A DNA stretch of 28,689 bases from JAPSGM01 sp036556985 (GTDB lineage Bacteria; Chloroflexota; Limnocylindria; QHBO01). The notes beneath the pieces were generated by a model. The model saw only the letters and a program-made list of their open reading frames with translations. It made no database searches and was not told where the DNA came from. Position 1 is the first letter of the stretch, and every line of letters starts with the position of its first letter. Positions 1 to 7,290 of the stretch are shown here, piece by piece. The translations under genes were made by a program, and so were the position numbers. The stretch covers positions 1 to 28,689 of the forward strand of contig DATBIK010000106.1 of the NCBI GenBank assembly GCA_036556985.1, in the 5' to 3' direction.

Positions 1-193
1 CGGGCAGCAGGTCACGGTTCAGCGCAAGCTCGACCAGGGCGCCGTCCCGCGCCACCGTGGCCGCCAGCGTGGCCGACGACAGGTGGGCGGAGCTGACCAT
101 GACGAGGGCGCCGGCGGTGATCCCGACCAGCACGAGGAAGACCCCGTACACGAGCACCAGCAGCATCGGCCGGTGCCTGCCTGCCCGTACCAT
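1..193 (-). CDS. N-terminus of an unidentified membrane protein (partial, cut by left edge)
   Basis: About 64 codons are visible, read leftward and continuing past base 1. The N-terminus is short and basic (MVRAGRHRP). A hydrophobic stretch at about residues 10-33 (MLLVLVYGVFLVLVGITAG) follows, then a polar segment that could be extracytoplasmic. This is the usual opening of a sensor kinase, diguanylate cyclase or other single-anchor signalling protein, but no catalytic domain is in view, so the function is not assigned. The ATG at 193-191 is the only good start: an in-frame TGA lies 10 codons upstream with no alternative start between. There is no Shine-Dalgarno; a TACCTT box ends 6 nt before the ATG. 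Confidence 0.6.
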   Translation of the reverse strand, partial: MVRAGRHRPMLLVLVYGVFLVLVGITAGALVMVSSAHLSSATLAATVARDGALVELALNRDLLP

Positions 194-199
194 GTGGCG

Positions 200-205
200 A
201 AGGTA
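200..205 (-). promoter_or_regulatory. -10-like box for the left-edge gene (leaderless start)
   Basis: TACCTT on the minus strand with a 6-nt spacer to the ATG at 193. That would place the transcription start at or next to the A of the start codon. No convincing -35 is seen. Confidence 0.4.
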
Positions 206-308
206 ACCGTGGACTCCGGTTCAGACGATAGGACGATCGGAGCCTGGGTCACGCGTGCGCGCACGCACCGCCCGCAACGGCGTCGGGCAGACCGTACAAA
301 CGTGGGAC

Positions 309-323
309 CCGGGGGTACCCCGG
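309..323 (-). terminator. GC-rich hairpin downstream of the alkD-like gene
   Basis: Perfect 6-bp inverted repeat CCGGGG-GTA-CCCCGG, 12 nt beyond the stop of the leftward AlkD-type gene. On the minus strand it is followed by GTCCCACGTTTGT, a weak T-containing tail rather than a true U-tract, so intrinsic termination is only possible. The rest of the 194-335 gap shows nothing recognisable. Confidence 0.35.
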
Positions 324-335
324 TACCGTGTTCCC

Positions 336-1070
336 TCAGGCCAGCCTGCGTCGGGCGCGCTGCGCGGCGACGAGCCGCCGCGCATCGGCCTCGGGGAGGT
401 ACTTCACCGCCTCGCGGACGGTGAGGCCCGCGGCGCGATCGGTGCGCGCGGCGAGCCACGCCGCCACGTCGGCGGGACGGCGCTTCCCGGCCTCGCGCAG
501 CACCCAGCCGATGGCCTTGCGAATGAAGAACTCCTTCTCGTCGAGCATCGTGTCGGCGTAGCCCGCGAACCGATCCAGGGGCGCGCCGTCACGGATCGGG
601 AGAAGCTGCGACAGCAGCGCCGAGCGCCGGACCCACAAGTCGTCGTCCGTGGCCCACCGATCGAGCACCTCGCCCGCGCCAGGCGCGCCGGCGCAGATCG
701 GTCCCACGACGTTCGCAGCCAGGGCGTCGACGTAAGCCCACGTGCGCGACTCGCGGATGAGGCGCTCGAGGAGCGGCAGGTCGGCCGGCCCGAGCAGCTG
801 CCGGTGCCGTTCGAGCAGGACGACACTGGCCATCCGACGCTCATGCACCGGCGCCGCCCACAGCGCCTCCGCCAGCGCGACGAGGGTGTCATGGTCGGTG
901 ATGGGCTCGGCCACCGTGAACGAGCGCACCGCGCGCTCGATCTGGGGCAGCGTCGCGCCGTGGAAGGCGAGGTCGCTCTTCAGGTAGCGCTTCTCCCCGA
1001 CTGCGCGCTCCGGCGAGCCCTGCGCACGAAGCTCCTCCTCGAGCTGGTCGGCGGCGGCTCGCGCGTCCAC
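336..1070 (-). CDS. AlkD-family DNA alkylation repair protein
   Basis: 244 aa, matching the length of AlkC/AlkD HEAT-like-repeat DNA glycosylases, which excise bulky or positively charged alkylated purines such as N3- and N7-alkylpurines. Active-site landmarks known from Bacillus AlkD are present. The W-x3-D pair is WAYVD (W111, D115). The LWVRRSALLSQL segment carries the DNA-contacting arginine (R148 or R149). EKEFFIRKAIGWVLRE supplies W189 and R192. The rest is all-helical, as expected for the fold. The start is a GTG at 1070-1068 with no SD; a minus-strand TAGACT ends 7 nt upstream, so the mRNA is probably leaderless. It is divergent from the DUF4396 gene, and the two -10 boxes overlap. 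The family call is strong; the exact substrate range is not readable. Confidence 0.9.
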   Translation of the reverse strand: MDARAAADQLEEELRAQGSPERAVGEKRYLKSDLAFHGATLPQIERAVRSFTVAEPITDHDTLVALAEALWAAPVHERRMASVVLLERHRQLLGPADLPLLERLIRESRTWAYVDALAANVVGPICAGAPGAGEVLDRWATDDDLWVRRSALLSQLLPIRDGAPLDRFAGYADTMLDEKEFFIRKAIGWVLREAGKRRPADVAAWLAARTDRAAGLTVREAVKYLPEADARRLVAAQRARRRLA

Positions 1071-1077
1071 GGCGCCC

Positions 1078-1087
1078 AGTCTAGTGT
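1078..1087. promoter_or_regulatory. Overlapping divergent -10 boxes (alkD-like / DUF4396)
   Basis: AGTCTAGTGT reads as TAGACT on the minus strand (1083-1078, 7 nt before the GTG at 1070) and TAGTGT on the plus strand (1082-1087, 9 nt before the ATG at 1097). The two hexamers share two bases at a central CTAG, so two polymerases probably could not occupy both at once. Confidence 0.5.
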
Positions 1088-1096
1088 TGGGCCGAG

Positions 1097-1588
1097 ATGG
1101 AACACGGAACGCCCAACTCGCTGAACCGCCTGGCGGTGCGAGCTACGACCCACTGCCTGACCGGATGCGCGATCGGCGAGGTGCTCGGACTCGTCATCGG
1201 GACGGCGCTCGGGCTCGCCACGCTGGCGACCCTGGCGATCGCGATAGGGCTGGCCTTCTTCTTCGGGTACGCCCTCACCATGCGCCCGCTCATCGGCTCC
1301 GGTATGGCCTTCGCCGAGGCGACGAAGCTGGCGCTCGCCGCCGACACGTTGTCCATCACGGTCATGGAGATCACCGACAACGCGATCCTGCTCGTCATCC
1401 CCGGCGCCATGGACGCCGGCCTGGCCGACCTGCTGTTCTGGGGCAGCCTGGCGGTCGCGCTCGGCATCGCCTGGGTCGTTGCCTTCCCGGCAAACCGCTG
1501 GCTCATCGCGCGGGGACGCGGCCACGCGGTGGTGCACGGCGCGCACGACGAAGACCACGATCCGGCGTCGGGCGGGGACCTTCGCTAG
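1097..1588 (+). CDS. DUF4396 domain membrane protein
   Basis: 163 aa and strongly hydrophobic, with about four predicted membrane segments. The family hallmark ATTHCLTGCAIGEVLG is at residues 16-31 (H19, C20, C24). It is followed by the conserved GYALTMRPL, ALAADTLSITVMEITDNA and PGAMDAGLADLLFWGSLA blocks and the terminal FPANRWLIARGRGHAVVH. Residues after about 145 are polar and acidic/His-rich. The His/Cys-rich first helix has suggested a metal-linked role for the family, but no reaction is established and none is assigned here. There is no SD; it starts 9 nt after a TAGTGT box. Its TAG stop forms the first three bases of the -10 of lipA. Confidence 0.85.
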   Translation: MEHGTPNSLNRLAVRATTHCLTGCAIGEVLGLVIGTALGLATLATLAIAIGLAFFFGYALTMRPLIGSGMAFAEATKLALAADTLSITVMEITDNAILLVIPGAMDAGLADLLFWGSLAVALGIAWVVAFPANRWLIARGRGHAVVHGAHDEDHDPASGGDLR

Positions 1589-1591
1589 ACT
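1586..1591 (+). promoter_or_regulatory. -10 box for lipA, overlapping the upstream stop codon
   Basis: TAGACT ends 6 nt before the lipA ATG, predicting a leaderless transcript. Its first three bases are the stop codon of the DUF4396 gene. No -35 consensus lies 16-18 bp upstream. Confidence 0.45.
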
Positions 1592-1597
1592 CGGCGC

Positions 1598-2647
1598 ATG
1601 GCCTCACCCACGGCGCGCGACTTCTCGGCGCTCGGCGAGCTCGGCGTCGTCGGCGGCGGGAATGGCCACGCAGCGCCCAGCGACGTCATGTACCCCGGCG
1701 GACCGGCCCTCGACGGCGGCCTGCTCGCCCCCGGCGACCCGATCCCGGAGAACGCCGGCCCCGGCGGACGGCGGCCCGAGTGGCTGAAGGTGCGCGTCGG
1801 CGCCGGCGCCACGTACGCGTCGGTAAGCCGTCTCATGCGGGCCGAGGCGCTGAACACCGTGTGCGAGGAGGCACGCTGCCCGAACCAGGGCGAGTGCTGG
1901 GCGCTCGGCACGGCCACCTTCATGGTCCTCGGCAGCGTCTGCACCCGGAACTGCGGCTTCTGCGCCATCGACACCGGCCGCCCGCCGGTCGCCGACCTCG
2001 ACGAGCCGCGGCGCGTCGCCGACGCGGCCCGGATCATGGGCCTGAAGCACGCGGTGGTGACCATGGTCGCCCGCGACGACCTGCCCGATGGCGGGGCCGG
2101 CATCGTGGCCGACACGATCCGCCAGATTCGCCTCGCCTCACCGGCGACGAGCATCGAGGTGCTGATCTCCGACCTGAACGGCCGCGCGGCCGACATCCGC
2201 ACCGTGGTCGAGGCGCAGCCGGAGATCCTCAACCATAACGTCGAGACGGTCCCGCGCCTCCAGCGCCCGGTGCGTCGCCGGGCGCGGTGGGATCGGTCCG
2301 TCTCGGTCCTGACCCAGGGACGGGCATTCGCCCGCGACATCGGCTTCGACGGGATGGTGACGAAGACCGGGCTCATGGTCGGCCTGGGGGAGACCTGGGA
2401 CGAGCTCGTCGAGGCGATGCGGCTGCTCCGCGACGCGGACGTCGACGTGCTGACCATCGGCCAGTACCTGCGCCCCAGCCGCCAGCACCTGCCGCTGGTG
2501 AAGTACTACACCCCCGCGGAATTCATGAGCCTGCGGCGCATCGGCCTGGAGATGGGCTTCCGGCACGTCCAGTCCGGGCCGCTGGTGCGCTCGAGCTACC
2601 ACGCGGCGGAGCAGGTGCCCGGTCCGGCGACCGCTGCGGCGTCGTAG
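1598..2647 (+). CDS. lipA: Lipoyl synthase
   Basis: 349-aa radical SAM enzyme that inserts two sulfurs into protein-bound octanoyl groups to make the lipoyl cofactor of 2-oxoacid dehydrogenases and the glycine cleavage H protein. The auxiliary [4Fe-4S] cluster motif CX4CX5C is C89, C94, C100 (CEEARCPNQGEC). The radical SAM motif CX3CX2C is C115, C119, C122 (CTRNCGFC). The C-terminal RSSYH signature, whose serine ligates the auxiliary cluster, is at 331-335. The conserved core begins near residue 59 (RRPEWLKVRVG). The first 58 residues are Gly/Pro/Ala-rich, have no recognisable domain and are longer than the E. coli leader. The ATG is preceded by TAGACT with a 6-nt spacer and no SD. lipB follows after a 108-bp gap, so the two steps are probably co-expressed. 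Confidence 0.97.
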   Translation: MASPTARDFSALGELGVVGGGNGHAAPSDVMYPGGPALDGGLLAPGDPIPENAGPGGRRPEWLKVRVGAGATYASVSRLMRAEALNTVCEEARCPNQGECWALGTATFMVLGSVCTRNCGFCAIDTGRPPVADLDEPRRVADAARIMGLKHAVVTMVARDDLPDGGAGIVADTIRQIRLASPATSIEVLISDLNGRAADIRTVVEAQPEILNHNVETVPRLQRPVRRRARWDRSVSVLTQGRAFARDIGFDGMVTKTGLMVGLGETWDELVEAMRLLRDADVDVLTIGQYLRPSRQHLPLVKYYTPAEFMSLRRIGLEMGFRHVQSGPLVRSSYHAAEQVPGPATAAAS

Positions 2648-2681
2648 CCGTGGCGGACCGAGCTGCCAGGAGCCGATCCGG

Positions 2682-2759
2682 ATGGCGTCAGCGATTATGA
2701 CGTTAGTGATATATCGGCTGATGGGCACCACCCAGCCCGCCTGCCGCAGCGCGCGATGA
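2682..2759 (+). CDS. Possible 25-codon leader ORF before lipB
   Basis: ATG at 2682 with CAGGAG 9 nt upstream (2667-2672). It encodes MASAIMTLVIYRLMG followed by TTQPACRSAR. Its TGA (2757-2759) overlaps the lipB ATG in an ATGA arrangement that would allow translational coupling. It contains TTA and ATA codons, which are rare here, in an AT-rich patch. That same patch (GATATATC at 2708-2715) could instead be a promoter -10 for lipB. An in-frame ATG at 2721 lies 5 nt after TATATC, so a shorter leaderless form is also possible. No homology is recognised and expression is unproven. Confidence 0.3.
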   Translation: MASAIMTLVIYRLMGTTQPACRSAR

Positions 2760-3580
2760 CGACCGGCACCCGATTCCGTGACATCAGCCGGCCTGCGGCC
2801 GGGCCCCAGTCACGCCCGCGGCTGCGCAGGCCGCGCCGCGAGCTTCCGTACCGTCCGGCCAGCGACGAGCACCCGCTCCTCGCCGCGCACGGCGGCCTTC
2901 TCACCGTCGAGCGGCTGGGCACGGTCCCCTACCTCCCCGCCTGGGAGCTCCAGGACGAGCTCGCCGCGCAGCGCCGCGAGCGGCGCATCGGCGACCGGCT
3001 GCTGCTGCTCGAGCACTTCCCGGTGTACACCATCGGGCGCGGCGGGGACGAGGCCAACCTGCTCGCCACGCCGGCGCGGCTGCGCGAGATCGGCGCGGAG
3101 TTCGTGCGGATCGACCGCGGCGGCGACATCACCTTCCACGGCCCAGGCCAGCTCGTCGCATACCCGATCGTCGAGCTGCGCGACCCGCTCGACCTGCGCC
3201 GCTACGTCCGCGCCCTGGAGTCGGCGATCGTCGACACCGCCGCGGCCTTTGGCGTTGCCGCCGGCCGGGTGGAGGGACTCACCGGCGTGTGGGTCGAGGG
3301 CGAGCGGAAGCTGGCCGCCATCGGCGTCCGCGTCCGGCGCGCCGTCACCACCCACGGCCTGGCGCTGAACGTGAACACCGAGCTGCGCTGGTTCGACGAG
3401 ATGATCCCGTGCGGCATCCGCGACAAGGAGGTCACCTCGCTGGCTCGGGAGCTCGGCCAGGCGGTGCCGATGGGCGAGGTCGAGGCCGCACTCGCCCCCG
3501 CGCTCGCCAGGCACTTCGGCGTGCGCACGGCGGACGGGCCGACGGGGCCGATCGGTCCGGCCGGCGCCAGCGAGCAGTGA
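2756..3580 (+). CDS. lipB: Octanoyl-[ACP]:protein N-octanoyltransferase
   Basis: 274 aa. LipB moves octanoyl from acyl carrier protein to the lipoyl-domain lysine, giving the substrate of LipA. The core runs from about residue 48 (LLTVERLGTVPY) to 258. It shows the binding motif RGGDITFHGPGQLVAYP (121-137), catalytic K185 in KLAAIGVRV, and the thioester cysteine C219 in IPCGI. An Arg/Pro-rich N-terminal extension of about 45 residues and a collagen-like tail, GPTGPIGPAG, lie outside the usual fold (family about 210-230 aa). The ATG at 2756 fits the ATGA overlap with the small upstream ORF, but a later start inside the extension cannot be excluded. The stop overlaps the GTG of the next gene. 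Confidence 0.95.
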   Translation: MTTGTRFRDISRPAAGPQSRPRLRRPRRELPYRPASDEHPLLAAHGGLLTVERLGTVPYLPAWELQDELAAQRRERRIGDRLLLLEHFPVYTIGRGGDEANLLATPARLREIGAEFVRIDRGGDITFHGPGQLVAYPIVELRDPLDLRRYVRALESAIVDTAAAFGVAAGRVEGLTGVWVEGERKLAAIGVRVRRAVTTHGLALNVNTELRWFDEMIPCGIRDKEVTSLARELGQAVPMGEVEAALAPALARHFGVRTADGPTGPIGPAGASEQ

Positions 3581-4227
3581 GCGGCCCGCGGATCGAGGTC
3601 GGTGCCTTCGGCCCGTGGCAGACGAACGCCTACCTGGTCTGGGATGGCACCTCGCCTGAGGCCTTGGTCCTGGACCCGGGCATGGACGCGGCCGGCCACT
3701 TGATGGAGCGGGTGGCGGAGAACGGGCTGCGGCTGCACGTCATCGGGAACTCGCACGGCCATGTCGACCACATTTACGACAACGCGCCGCTGAAGCGCGC
3801 GAGCGGCGCGCCGCTCGCGATCCATCCCGACGACGCCTACCGCCTCGACGGTCGCAATTCCTACGGCTTCGCGGTCGAGCCTTCCACGCCGGATCGCGAT
3901 CTGCGCGAAGGGGAGCAGCTGCGCGTCGGCAACCTCGTCTTCGACGTCCTCCACACGCCCGGCCACACCGAAGGGAGCGTCTGCCTCTACGAAGAGCGCC
4001 ACGCGCTGCTGCTGTCCGGCGACGTCCTGTTCGCCGGTTCCTACGGCCGGACCGATCTGCCCGGCGGCTCCGACGCGGACATGGTCGCCAGCCTGGCGCG
4101 TCTGGCCCGCGACCTGCCCGATGGCGTGCGCGTCCTCCCGGGCCACGGGCCGGAGACGACGATCGGGCAGGAGCGGCCCTGGTTGGAGCGCATCGCGGCC
4201 GCGGGGCGGCTGCTCATCCCCGGCTGA
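3577..4227 (+). CDS. Metallo-beta-lactamase-fold hydrolase (glyoxalase II-like)
   Basis: 216 aa from a GTG at 3577 that overlaps the lipB stop (GTGA). The metal-binding motif is SHGHVDH (H60, H62, D64, H65). H130 (TPGHTEG), D149 (LLSGDVLF) and H190 (LPGHGPET) complete a two-metal site in the order of glyoxalase II-like hydrolases (COG0491). Such enzymes hydrolyse thioesters and related bonds; the substrate here is not readable. The GRTDLPGG motif after the bridging aspartate is typical of the subgroup annotated as hydroxyacylglutathione hydrolase-like. Close coupling to lipB hints at a thioester substrate, but this is only positional evidence. The longer in-frame reading upstream runs antiparallel to nothing useful and is a shadow of lipB. 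Confidence 0.88.
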   Translation: MSGPRIEVGAFGPWQTNAYLVWDGTSPEALVLDPGMDAAGHLMERVAENGLRLHVIGNSHGHVDHIYDNAPLKRASGAPLAIHPDDAYRLDGRNSYGFAVEPSTPDRDLREGEQLRVGNLVFDVLHTPGHTEGSVCLYEERHALLLSGDVLFAGSYGRTDLPGGSDADMVASLARLARDLPDGVRVLPGHGPETTIGQERPWLERIAAAGRLLIPG

Positions 4228-4269
4228 GTGTTCCGGCGCGGGATACCTGGCGGTTTGCGCCGGCCCAAC

Positions 4270-4299
4270 TACCATGATGCTCTGCCACGACAGGAGGAG
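4270..4299 (+). promoter_or_regulatory. -10 box and strong ribosome binding site for the UPF0173-type gene
   Basis: TACCAT at 4270-4275 is followed by GGAGGAG at 4293-4299, 6 nt before the ATG at 4306. This is one of few clear SD-led starts in the window and indicates a separate unit with a leader of roughly 25 nt. TACCAT also occurs as a likely -10 before aceE and the J-domain gene. Confidence 0.45.
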
Positions 4300-4305
4300 C
4301 ACCGC

Positions 4306-5016
4306 ATGGCGAAGCTGCGCATCACCCGGCTCGGCCACGGCGGCATCCTGTATCGGTCCCCCGCCGACAAATGGGTGTGGGTCGACCGCTGGGGAGCCGC
4401 CCCGAACTTCGCGGAGGAGTTCCGCACGCCCGAGCAGGTCGACGTCATTGCCCCGACCCACGGCCACTTCGACCACATCGGGGACGACGGGGCCGACGTC
4501 CTGGAGCTCGCCGAGCACGGCGGCCAGCTCATCGGGAGCCACGAGATGAGCGTCTTCTTCATCGGCAAGGGCATCGAGGGCGCGGTGGGCATGAACAAGG
4601 GCGGCCGCGTCGAAGCGGCCGGCATCGGCTTCACGATGGTGCACGCCGAGCATTCCGGCGGCGCCACCGTCACCGATGCCGACCCGGCGGTCACCCGCGA
4701 CCTCGGCTGCTGGGGCTGGGTCATCGAGTTCGAGGACGGCACCCGCGTCTACCACTCCGGCGACACCGACCTGTTCGGCGACATGGCGCTCGTGAAGGAC
4801 CGATGGGCCCCGTCGATCGCGGTGCTGCCCATCGGGGGCCACTACACCATGGGCCCGGCCGATGCCGCACGCGCGGTGGCGCTGTGCGGCGCGCGCACCG
4901 TCATCCCCGTCCATTACGGAACGTTCCCGATCCTGGCCGGCACGCCCGACGAGCTCATCAGCCATACCGATGCCGACGTCGTGGCGCTCGAGCCCGGCGA
5001 GACCTGGGAGGTCTGA
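4306..5016 (+). CDS. MBL-fold metal-dependent hydrolase, UPF0173 type
   Basis: 236 aa. It belongs to the MBL branch close to UPF0173/UlaG-like hydrolases and unlike the preceding MBL protein. The metal motif is THGHFDH (H52, H54, D56, H57). Further ligands are in HAEHSG (H113/H116), HSGDTDLF (D153) and IPVHYGTFP (H203). PIGGHYTMGPADAARA is the family's conserved loop. The start at 4306 is fixed by GGAGGAG 6 nt upstream; the frame could open at a GTG at 4228, but that segment has no conserved sequence. The substrate is unknown. The gene leads a three-gene run in which each start overlaps or abuts the previous stop. Confidence 0.87.
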   Translation: MAKLRITRLGHGGILYRSPADKWVWVDRWGAAPNFAEEFRTPEQVDVIAPTHGHFDHIGDDGADVLELAEHGGQLIGSHEMSVFFIGKGIEGAVGMNKGGRVEAAGIGFTMVHAEHSGGATVTDADPAVTRDLGCWGWVIEFEDGTRVYHSGDTDLFGDMALVKDRWAPSIAVLPIGGHYTMGPADAARAVALCGARTVIPVHYGTFPILAGTPDELISHTDADVVALEPGETWEV

Positions 5017-5017
5017 C

Positions 5018-5395
5018 ATGCACCTGATCCTGTCCCTCATCGCCGGCGTGGCCGGCAGCGCGTTCGGCGCGGGAGCGCGGATGCTCGTCGACGGTGCCGA
5101 GCGTGGCGCCGCGCCGGGCACGGACGGGCCCATCGTCGTGAACGGGTCGATCGTCGCCGCCCTGGCCGGCGGCCTGCTCGGCGCCATCCTCGGCGCCCGC
5201 CGCGCCTTCTGGCTGGCGGCGGTCCTGTCGGCCGCAGGTGCCGAGCGGCTCGACCGCAGGCTGCTCTCCCGCGCCGGCGTCGACTACGGCGCCCTCGTGG
5301 AGCGTGCCATGGAGACCGCGCGCCAGGCCCGGTCCGCGGCCGAGGACGCAATGAGCGGCATCGGCGACGAGGACGCGCCACCCGAAACCGCATGA
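5018..5395 (+). CDS. Small membrane protein of unknown function
   Basis: 125 aa; I do not recognise a family. The start is 1 nt after the preceding stop. Residues 2-20 and about 40-76 are Ala/Gly-rich and hydrophobic, consistent with one N-terminal segment and one or two further membrane passes (VNGSIVAALAGGLLGAILGA, then FWLAAVLSAAGA). They are followed by a charged helix (about 77-112) and an acidic C-terminus. Codon composition matches the neighbours and the end overlaps the next start (ATGA), so it is a genuine operon member. It may anchor or partner one of the flanking soluble proteins. Confidence 0.7.
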   Translation: MHLILSLIAGVAGSAFGAGARMLVDGAERGAAPGTDGPIVVNGSIVAALAGGLLGAILGARRAFWLAAVLSAAGAERLDRRLLSRAGVDYGALVERAMETARQARSAAEDAMSGIGDEDAPPETA

Positions 5396-6051
5396 CGCGG
5401 GTCGCGCTGGAGGCCGGCGCCAAGCGGACCTTCGCGGTCGCCGTCGAGTGGCCCGGGTGGGCACGCTCCGGCCGCGACGAGGAGGCGGCGCTCAGCGCCC
5501 TCGCCGAGTACGCGCCGCGCTACGCCGACGCGGTCAGCGAACCGAACCTGGCTGATGCCGGGCCGTACGAGGTCGTCGCGCGGCTGGACGGCGGATCGGG
5601 CACCGACTTCGGCGTCCCCAGCTCGACCCTGGACGAGGAGGACGCGCCGCTCGACGGCGCCGACCTGGTCCGGATGCGCCGCCTTCTGGAGGCCGCCTGG
5701 GCCTGCTTCGACGACGCCGCGCGGCGCGCGGTCGGGAAGGAGCTGCGCACCGGGCCGCGCGGGGGCGGGCGCAGTCTGGAGAAGATGACGAACCACGTCC
5801 TGGAGGCAGAGGAGGCGTACCTCACCCAGCTCGGCCGGCGCCGGCCGAAGCCGCCGGCCGCGGATCCGGCCGACCGCATGCGCCAGGTCCGCGACGCCGC
5901 GCTGGCCACGCTCGAGGCGCTCGGCCGCGGGGAGGAGCCGGAGGATCCCAGCGCCGTGCGCCGGCGCTGGTCGCCGCGCTACTTCGTGCGCCGATCGGCG
6001 TGGCACGCGCTCGACCACGCCTGGGAGCTGGAGGACCGGACCGTCCGCTGA
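5392..6051 (+). CDS. DinB-like (four-helix, putative metal-binding) protein
   Basis: 219 aa, starting in an ATGA overlap. The second half looks like a DinB/YfiT-type four-helix bundle. It has MTNHVLEAEEAYL with H135, and SAWHALDHAWELEDR with H205 and H209. One His in the second helix and HxxxH in the last is the usual three-histidine metal site of this superfamily. The first 85 residues (AVAVEWPGWARSGRDEEAAL...) form a separate mixed domain seen with such proteins in actinobacteria-like genomes. DinB superfamily members include thiol-dependent transferases and stress proteins; no reaction can be assigned. Last gene of the 4306 unit; 14 bp separate it from the convergent oxidoreductase. Confidence 0.65.
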   Translation: MTRVALEAGAKRTFAVAVEWPGWARSGRDEEAALSALAEYAPRYADAVSEPNLADAGPYEVVARLDGGSGTDFGVPSSTLDEEDAPLDGADLVRMRRLLEAAWACFDDAARRAVGKELRTGPRGGGRSLEKMTNHVLEAEEAYLTQLGRRRPKPPAADPADRMRQVRDAALATLEALGRGEEPEDPSAVRRRWSPRYFVRRSAWHALDHAWELEDRTVR

Positions 6052-6065
6052 GGGAAAGGCGGGCG

Positions 6066-7232
6066 TCAGCGCCAGATCGGCGCGTACGGGTGCTCGCCCG
6101 CGATGAGCTCGCCCGCCGCGAAGCGCTCGAAGCGGTAGATCCCGAGGTCCACGTCCCGCGAGCTGCCGGTCGTGATGAGCTGGGCCAGCGCGGCTCCCAC
6201 GGCCGGGGCGATCTTGAAGCCGGTCCCCGAGAAGCCGGTGTCCAGGAACAGGCCGTCCGGACCCGCCGGCCCGATCACCGGGTGAAAGTCCGGCGTGATG
6301 CCGTCCTGGCCGCTGTGCGAGCTGTGCAGCCCGGCGTCGGCCATCGCCGGCCAGCGCTCGGCGATGCGCGCGGCGGCCTTCTCCAGGAAGCCGTGCGCCG
6401 CGGCGTCGACCGGGGCGTCCGGCGAGCCGCCCAGCGGGTTGCCGTCCTCGAGCGCCACCAGGGTCAGGTGCTCTCCCTCGGGGCGCGCGTACATCGACCG
6501 CGCGAAGTCGATGACCACCGGGTGCTTCCCGATCCCCTCCGGCCGCCGCAGGTAGGCGACGTCGTGGCGCCAGACCTGGACCGGCAGCTCCAGGCCGACA
6601 CCGGCCGCAAGCGGCACGGTCCACGCCCCGGCGGCGAGCACCACGATCGGCGCCTCGATCACGCCGCGGCTGGTCTCCACGCCGGTGACCCGGCTGTTCT
6701 CGGTCCGGACCGCCGACACCGACGTGCGGGTCATGAGGCGGGCGCCGAACGCCTGGGCGGCCGCCAGCAGGCTCGTGGTCGTCATGGTCGGGTCCGCGTA
6801 GCCGGACTGCGGCTCCCAGGCGGCCACCTCCACGTCATCCACGATCGCGCCGGGCAGCTGCGCCGCCACCTCCTCCGGGCCGATGAGCTGCGTGTCGATG
6901 CCGAGCGCCTGCTGCATGGCGACGTTCGCCCGAAGGGCGGCCACCTCCTCGTGCGGGACCATCTGCACGAAGCCGGTGCGCACGAACCCTGCATCACCGC
7001 CCACCCGATCGGCCCAGTTGGCAAAGTAGGCGTGCGACAGCCAGGCCAGCTTCGCGTCCTCCGGGACGTCGTAGTGCATCCGCACCAGGCCGCTCGAGCG
7101 GCCGGTCGCGCCCCCGGCGGCGGTGCCGCGCTCGACGACGAGCGGCCGCACGCCGGCCTCGGCGAGGTGGAAGGCGAGCGAGGCGCCGTGCACCCCGGCC
7201 CCCACGATCACGGCATCGGCGCGTTCGACCAT
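6066..7232 (-). CDS. FAD-dependent oxidoreductase, DAO family
   Basis: 388 aa, the length of monomeric sarcosine/glycine oxidases and related D-amino-acid-oxidase-fold flavoproteins. The dinucleotide motif GAGVHG is at 11-16 with the acidic residue closing the second strand (VVERG). GRSSGLVRMHYD follows, and the C-terminal flavin loop DFHPVIGPAGPDGLFLDTGFSGTGFKIAP contains the conserved G-x-S/T-G-x-G-F pattern. Such enzymes oxidise secondary or primary amines of small amino acids to imines with O2 or another acceptor. The substrate cannot be told from sequence. ATG at 7232, no SD; a weak CAGGAT ends 6 nt upstream. Same strand as the SDR gene, 58 bp downstream of it. Confidence 0.88.
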   Translation of the reverse strand: MVERADAVIVGAGVHGASLAFHLAEAGVRPLVVERGTAAGGATGRSSGLVRMHYDVPEDAKLAWLSHAYFANWADRVGGDAGFVRTGFVQMVPHEEVAALRANVAMQQALGIDTQLIGPEEVAAQLPGAIVDDVEVAAWEPQSGYADPTMTTTSLLAAAQAFGARLMTRTSVSAVRTENSRVTGVETSRGVIEAPIVVLAAGAWTVPLAAGVGLELPVQVWRHDVAYLRRPEGIGKHPVVIDFARSMYARPEGEHLTLVALEDGNPLGGSPDAPVDAAAHGFLEKAAARIAERWPAMADAGLHSSHSGQDGITPDFHPVIGPAGPDGLFLDTGFSGTGFKIAPAVGAALAQLITTGSSRDVDLGIYRFERFAAGELIAGEHPYAPIWR

Positions 7233-7290
7233 TGGCGCATCCTGACGCAGCGGCGCCCGCCACGTCCAGCCATTGCGCCCAGTGATCGCG

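Noticed and set aside
83..424. 113-aa plus-strand frame near the left edge
   Set aside because: Arg/Pro-rich composition without motifs; it overlaps the start of the left-edge membrane protein gene and the alkD-like gene end.
4228..4305. 26-residue N-terminal extension of the UPF0173-type hydrolase from GTG 4228
   Set aside because: A clear GGAGGAG sits 6 nt before ATG 4306, and MAKLRITRLGHGG is the normal start of the family.
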